Of a stretch of DNA of 64,000 bases, positions 60,138-64,000 are shown in pieces (the first letter of the stretch is position 1; every line of letters starts with the position of its first letter). The notes under the pieces are model-generated. The model saw only the letters and a list, made by a program, of their open reading frames with translations. It was not told where the DNA came from and did no database searches. Made by a program: the position numbers and the translations under genes. This stretch comes from JANNSX01 sp041397825 (GTDB taxonomy: Bacteria > Pseudomonadota > Alphaproteobacteria > Rhizobiales > Hyphomicrobiaceae). The stretch spans positions 310,001 to 374,000 of the forward strand of contig JAWKVX010000005.1 in assembly GCA_041397825.1 (NCBI GenBank). Direction: 5' to 3'.

Positions 60138-60770
60138 ATGAAGAACCCGCTTCTCACCAGCATATCGCTTGCCGCGCTGCTGGCGGCTTCGCAGGCAATG
60201 GCCGATTCCAACGCCACCACCTCGAGCGATGCCATGCCATCGAGCGACCAGACGCAATCGTTGGAGACCGCTCCTGCAGCACCGGCCGACCCGGGTGCAG
60301 CGAATGTGCAGCCGGGCTCGACCGACGGAATGACCGCGGCTCCGAGCGATCCGACCGCCGACAGCGGGGCGCCAGCCGTCGATACGAATGCCGCAGCCTC
60401 GGCACCGACGGCAACCGACACAGGCACGACGGCAGATATCGCTCGCGACGCACAGGCGGGCGACTGGATGGCGAGTACACTGATCGGTCGCGCGGTCTAC
60501 AACACCGAGGGCCAGAACGTCGGAGATGTGAACGATATCGTCCTCTCTTCGTCGGGAGAGGTGTCGTCGATCGTGATTGGCGTCGGCGGTTTTCTCGGAC
60601 TCGGCGAGAAGAATGTTGCGCTGCCGTTCGAGGCTCTCCGTGTCTCGAGCGTCGACGGCTCGGACCGAATCACGATCGATTCGACCAAGGAGGCTCTGGA
60701 GAAGGCGCCAGAGTTCGTGCGATCGGATGATCAGTTCGGTGCCGATCCGGCGACCGGCAACGCACAGTAG
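60138..60770 (+). CDS. Exported PRC-barrel domain protein
   Basis: A 210-residue protein with a Sec signal peptide (LLTSISLAALLAASQAMADS), a 75-residue low-complexity linker rich in Thr, Ala, Asp and Ser, and a C-terminal PRC barrel (TLIGRAVYNTEGQNVGDVND, VSSIVIGVGGFLGLGEKNVA, DRITIDSTKEALEKAPEF). Such proteins are common in stress regulons of Hyphomicrobiales and may associate with the envelope. AAAGGA lies 9 nt before the ATG. A strong hairpin follows the gene. Confidence 0.88.
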   Translation: MKNPLLTSISLAALLAASQAMADSNATTSSDAMPSSDQTQSLETAPAAPADPGAANVQPGSTDGMTAAPSDPTADSGAPAVDTNAAASAPTATDTGTTADIARDAQAGDWMASTLIGRAVYNTEGQNVGDVNDIVLSSSGEVSSIVIGVGGFLGLGEKNVALPFEALRVSSVDGSDRITIDSTKEALEKAPEFVRSDDQFGADPATGNAQ

Positions 60771-60798
60771 GCGACGGTAAGCCGAGCATTCTACGAAA

Positions 60799-60827
60799 GG
60801 GGAAGCTGATCTCGCGTCAGCTTCCCC
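60799..60827 (+). terminator. Intrinsic terminator after the PRC-barrel gene
   Basis: GGGGAAGCTGA (60799-60809) pairs perfectly with TCAGCTTCCCC (60817-60827) over 11 bp around a 7-nt loop, followed by TACTTTCATT. This is the clearest terminator in the window. Confidence 0.8.
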
Positions 60828-61040
60828 TACTTTCATTCATAGACTATCTGCGGCAGCCTGTTAGGTTGACGTCACCCCCAGCCGTCTCTAACCCGAAGAT
60901 CATCGAGGAGAGCCGGCGCGTGAAGCACTTTGCGACCCAGCACGGTCTGGGTGATCTGTGGCAAGTGCTCATGCATAGGACCAGGAGCGGCGCTCTCGAT
61001 CGGAAAGATGGAGCGCTGGCCCAGTTCGCATGGGGGAATG

Positions 61041-61784
61041 ATGTCGTTGGCTCGAGCCATTCTGCTCGCGGTTGCACTCGGATTGTCGCCCATGGCCATG
61101 CTGCCAGCGCGATCGGCGGACTACGCGCTGATCCAGCTGGATGGCAAGTATCTGAAATGGGGAGCGCCGCAGTTTGGCGCGCCGGGGTTGGCGACCTATG
61201 GTTTCGTGACGCGTCCCACCCGTTTCCCCGCGACGCGTAATTGCTCGTCGATGACCCGCATCGAGCCTGAGGCCTTGGGACCTGGTATCACCGAGACCCG
61301 CTGGTCCGAGACCGTCCGTTCGGCCTTCGCAGCCTGGTCCGCGATTGCCGGCATTCAGTTTCGGCCGGCGCGTGCGAACGAGCGCGCCAACATACTCATT
61401 GGCATCCAGGCTGAGCCCCAAGGGTGGGCCTTTACGGATGTTTCGCCCTCACGAGTTCCCGGTGCTACGGGCAGCATCGCAACGAGGGGGCTGAACCCGC
61501 AGGTCCCGCCCTTCCCGCCGAGCGGAACCGCGAGCAGCGTCGCGACATTGCGCCAAGCGTTGATCTGTCTCAATCCGCGGCGGAGTTGGAAAATTGGATT
61601 GGACGGCAACGTCCGGGTTTATGACCTCGGCTTCACACTCATGCATGAGATCGGGCATGCGATCGGCCTCGATCATCCGTCCAACGGCGATGCTCTCATG
61701 CATTTCCGCTATCGCGACATGCCCGCGAGCCTTCATCAGGGCGACATCCTCGGTGCAAGGTTCCTGTACGGCCCGCCCGGTTAG
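61041..61784 (+). CDS. Matrixin-like (M10A) secreted zinc metalloprotease
   Basis: A 247-residue protein with a Sec signal peptide (LLAVALGLSPMAMLPARSAD) and the metzincin site HEIGHAIGLDH (H202, E203, H206, H212) followed by a Met-turn in ALMHFRY. A pre-catalytic segment SAFAAWSAIAGIQFRPA matches matrixins. There is no propeptide cysteine switch of the vertebrate kind, although a single Cys68 upstream of the catalytic core might serve. ATG 61041 with a GGGGG ribosome site is chosen; 61038 is possible. No RTX repeats are present, in contrast to the serralysin encoded at 19972. Confidence 0.87.
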   Translation: MSLARAILLAVALGLSPMAMLPARSADYALIQLDGKYLKWGAPQFGAPGLATYGFVTRPTRFPATRNCSSMTRIEPEALGPGITETRWSETVRSAFAAWSAIAGIQFRPARANERANILIGIQAEPQGWAFTDVSPSRVPGATGSIATRGLNPQVPPFPPSGTASSVATLRQALICLNPRRSWKIGLDGNVRVYDLGFTLMHEIGHAIGLDHPSNGDALMHFRYRDMPASLHQGDILGARFLYGPPG

Positions 61785-61931
61785 GCGCGATGGTTGCGCC
61801 GATGTGAACGCACTTGGTCTGGCCATTCATGCGCGGACTGTGGCGAGCGTGTAGTCCAGGCGGCGTTTGCCGAAGGGGAAGGTGTGTCCATTGGCAGGCC
61901 CGCCGGATGAGGACCGTGGCCCTCGCCGCCG

Positions 61932-63773
61932 TCACCGCTCGGCTGAGATGATGGACATGCGCTGCTGCGCTTTGTTGGTGGCGTCGCCTGAGAAGATGTT
62001 CGACAGCAGTCCCGATAGTTGCGCAAAGCCGCCGCAGCCGCTCGGAGCCTTCAGCAGTCCCCGGCCAAACACTGGGTCGACACCCGGCTCGCCGATATCG
62101 TCGATGCCTTCGGTGCCGAGCCACGATCTAACGTCTCCGGGCTCACCATAGGCCGAGCTGGCAGCAAGCGAGGCGGTCACGAAGGGCACGGCGAACGACG
62201 TGCCGCTCTGATAGCCTGCCTTGTCGCCGGCCAACGCTGTCCAGATCTTCACGCCCGGTGCGGCGACATCGATATAATCGCCGTGATTGGCCTTGACATA
62301 GCTCTTCATGCGGCTGTCGACGGCGGTGACGGCGATCACGCTGTCGTATGCGGCAGGATAGGCGGCCGCGGCGGCCGGTCCGTTGTTGCCGGCCGCGGCG
62401 ACGAAGACAACGCCCTTTTTGCTCATGCGTTCGATCGATTGGGCAACCAGCGGATCCTCCGGGCCCGAGAAGCTCATGTTGACGATCCGCACTCCGGCAG
62501 CATCGAGCCAGTCCAGCGCTCGCAGCAGCGAGGCGGTATCTGTGACGACACGCTTGTCATTGTCGACGTAGAAGACATCGGCGACAACCAGCTTCGAGTT
62601 AGGCAGCAGGCCGATCGCGGCTTCCGTGCCATTGCCGATGAGCAGGGCGGCGACACCGGTGGCGTGCGAGTACACCTCCTCCTCGGCATCGGGCGGGGAG
62701 AACCGCTGCACCACCAGCGAGCGCCCTGCGAAGACGGGATGCGCGATGTCGATCCCCGTGTCGATCATGCCAATGCTGACGCCGGAGCTGCAGGCCTCGA
62801 GGTTGGACTGCCAGCCGATCATGACGCGGCCATAGCACTGGTCGCCAGAGCAGCGTGGGTCGGCGCCGGCCCGACCACCATCCGGGGTGCCTGACCTGGA
62901 GGCACCGGAGTTTGCCGTGCCATAGCCGGAGTACACCCTGTTGAGGCCGAAACGGCGGCCGGGCAGAGCAGCGGCGAGCAGCTGCCGCGCAGCTTCCTCC
63001 TCCATGCCCCTTGGCACGAGCAACTCGACGACGTCCTCGGTTGCGGCCGGCTGGGCGGCTGCCGGTGCGACCGTGAAGCCCATCGCCGAGACGGCCGCCA
63101 CGTCTGCCGTGGACATGCCGACGCCCACGACCTCGCCGGACCGGTGGTCGCCAGTGATCGAGAGGCCGCTCGCGCCTTGTGGCGCGGCGACTGTCACGAC
63201 AGGCGCCGGCACGGTCGGCTTGGCCGCCTTCTTGCCCTTCTTGGAGCTCGTTTTGCCGGTCGAGCTATCGGTGTCCGAGGTGCTGGCGTTGGCCTGGGTG
63301 CTACTCTTCTTACCGGATTTGCCACCTTTGCCGGCGGATTTGCCGCCCTTGCCAGACTGGCCCCCGTCGGCGTCGCCCTGTCCATTGTCGCCGGCCTGGC
63401 CCTTTGCCTTGCCGTCGCCCTTGCCCTTGGCGCTGCCGCTATCGCCATCACCGCTATCGCCATCGCCGCTGTCGACATCACCATTGTCGCCATCGGACGA
63501 GTCATCGCCGTCCGACTTGTCGTCGCCCTTGCCGCTCCAGCCTCCCCAGCCATCCTTGTGACCATGCTTGCCGTCACGGTCGCCACGGCGTCCGTTGCGA
63601 CCGCCCCTGCCGGCCAGCGCAGTCGGATGGGAGAGGCTCAGGACATGTCCAGATGTGCCGGTCTGCGTCGTGACGGGAGAGGAGACGAAGAGCGCAGCGA
63701 GGATGAGACAGAGCGCGCTCTTGCAGACGATCGGTCCAGACGAGCAAGACTGATATGTGGCACGAGCCGTCAC
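61932..63773 (-). CDS. S8 (subtilisin-like) serine protease with repetitive charged linker
   Basis: A 613-residue exported protein. A signal peptide (CKSALCLILAALFVSSPV) is followed by a 135-residue region made almost only of Gly, Asp, Ser and Lys, then a short prodomain-like part and an S8 catalytic domain with D338 (IGMIDTGIDIAHP), H370 (YSHATGVAALLIG) and S526 (GYQSGTSFAVP); the oxyanion Asn is in AAAGNNG. The His motif reads SHATG instead of the usual HGTHVAG. GTG at 63773 with GAGG 5 nt upstream fits the signal peptide best. Upstream ATGs at 63824 and 63839 would give an overlong leader. Confidence 0.87.
   Translation of the reverse strand: MTARATYQSCSSGPIVCKSALCLILAALFVSSPVTTQTGTSGHVLSLSHPTALAGRGGRNGRRGDRDGKHGHKDGWGGWSGKGDDKSDGDDSSDGDNGDVDSGDGDSGDGDSGSAKGKGDGKAKGQAGDNGQGDADGGQSGKGGKSAGKGGKSGKKSSTQANASTSDTDSSTGKTSSKKGKKAAKPTVPAPVVTVAAPQGASGLSITGDHRSGEVVGVGMSTADVAAVSAMGFTVAPAAAQPAATEDVVELLVPRGMEEEAARQLLAAALPGRRFGLNRVYSGYGTANSGASRSGTPDGGRAGADPRCSGDQCYGRVMIGWQSNLEACSSGVSIGMIDTGIDIAHPVFAGRSLVVQRFSPPDAEEEVYSHATGVAALLIGNGTEAAIGLLPNSKLVVADVFYVDNDKRVVTDTASLLRALDWLDAAGVRIVNMSFSGPEDPLVAQSIERMSKKGVVFVAAAGNNGPAAAAAYPAAYDSVIAVTAVDSRMKSYVKANHGDYIDVAAPGVKIWTALAGDKAGYQSGTSFAVPFVTASLAASSAYGEPGDVRSWLGTEGIDDIGEPGVDPVFGRGLLKAPSGCGGFAQLSGLLSNIFSGDATNKAQQRMSIISAER
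63436..63495 (-). repeat. Four tandem 15-bp units in the subtilase linker
   Basis: Four consecutive 15-bp copies (63436, 63451, 63466, 63481), the first two differing by one base, encode Asp-Gly-Asp-Ser-Gly-type pentapeptides. The length is a multiple of three, so copy-number change would keep the frame. They lie inside a longer low-complexity coding region (about 63200-63620). Confidence 0.75.
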
Positions 63774-63952
63774 GATCGCCTCAGCCCCCCCTGACAGAGC
63801 CCGTCCGGGCCTGCCGCTCCCCATTCGCCCATTAAACATCGCTGATTGTGCAAATTTTGTGAAGCGGATTGTCAGCTTCGGACCTCTTGCACACCCGATT
63901 GTGGCCCGGCGTCCATGAGCCGGTAGTCTGTGGTCCGAGCATAACCGCCAGA

Positions 63953-64000
63953 TCAATGCGGCATCGGCAAGGCCTCGTGCTCCTTCAGTGTCTTGCCCGT
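63953..64000 (-). CDS. C-terminal end of a protein truncated by the window edge
   Basis: Reading leftward from the edge, 15 codons give TGKTLKEHEALPMPH and then TGA at 63955-63953. The composition looks protein-like, and the place, upstream of the subtilase gene on the same strand, fits a preceding gene. It is too short to identify. Confidence 0.35.
   Translation of the reverse strand, partial: TGKTLKEHEALPMPH

Overview
The window looks like a stretch of chromosome from a high-GC alphaproteobacterium, probably of the Hyphomicrobiales type. This is inferred from the strong GC bias in third codon positions, a general-stress-type (EcfG-like) promoter candidate, and the gene repertoire (ABC amine and amino-acid uptake, TMADH-family and Rieske demethylating enzymes, MetV/MetF-like folate genes, methanethiol oxidase). 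Coding density is high, and 4-nt ATGA overlaps are common. I saw no transposase, integrase, phage gene, tRNA, rRNA or CRISPR array.

Bases 1-11361 form one leftward operon: hyuB, a hydantoinase-A/LivG fusion, livF, livH, livM, a substrate-binding protein, pxpA (LamB/YcsF), accB and a truncated accC. It reads as uptake plus ATP-driven opening of a lactam or cyclic amide such as 5-oxoproline or a hydantoin. A divergent AraC-type regulator (11626-12579) is the likely controller. Leftward genes follow for a cytosine-deaminase-like amidohydrolase and a TMADH-family flavoprotein (12591-15899), then an LprI-like lipoprotein, an NtaA-type monooxygenase, and a ChaC plus iron-alcohol-dehydrogenase pair.

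Bases 19972-31413 hold a serralysin-like RTX protease, a thioredoxin-like protein with a His-rich tail, a PyrE-like phosphoribosyltransferase, an acyl-CoA dehydrogenase, a PrpE-type acyl-CoA synthetase, and a rightward catabolic group: an orphan periplasmic binding protein, a Rieske oxygenase with a bridging Glu, two tandem ureohydrolases and a lipoprotein. Bases 31430-34257 are a complete class I P450 set (P450, 2Fe-2S ferredoxin, FAD reductase). Next come a glutamine amidotransferase, a lytic transglycosylase, a TIM-barrel protein, transketolase, a CAP-domain RTX protein and an ATP-grasp protein.

Bases 41889-46728 are a leftward one-carbon block (MetV-like, MetF-like, a small conserved protein, a pterin-binding methyltransferase and an AMP-forming ligase). 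LepA follows, then a coupled run (DnaJ/TerB, EamA, amidase, EamA, small protein). The right end has another EamA, a DUF2147 protein, SBP56/methanethiol oxidase with a coupled membrane protein, a TPR protein, DUF427, an ECF sigma/anti-sigma pair, a PRC-barrel protein, a matrixin-like protease and a subtilase with a repetitive Asp/Gly/Lys linker.

Two points deserve most attention. The first is the in-frame fusion of a hydantoinase-A subunit to the LivG ATPase of the same operon's transporter. The second is the Rieske oxygenase next to two different ureohydrolases, which suggests oxidative N-dealkylation combined with amidine or guanidine hydrolysis. Together with the TMADH-like enzyme and the folate block, this points to N-methylated or guanidino-type nitrogen compounds as a theme, which is an inference.
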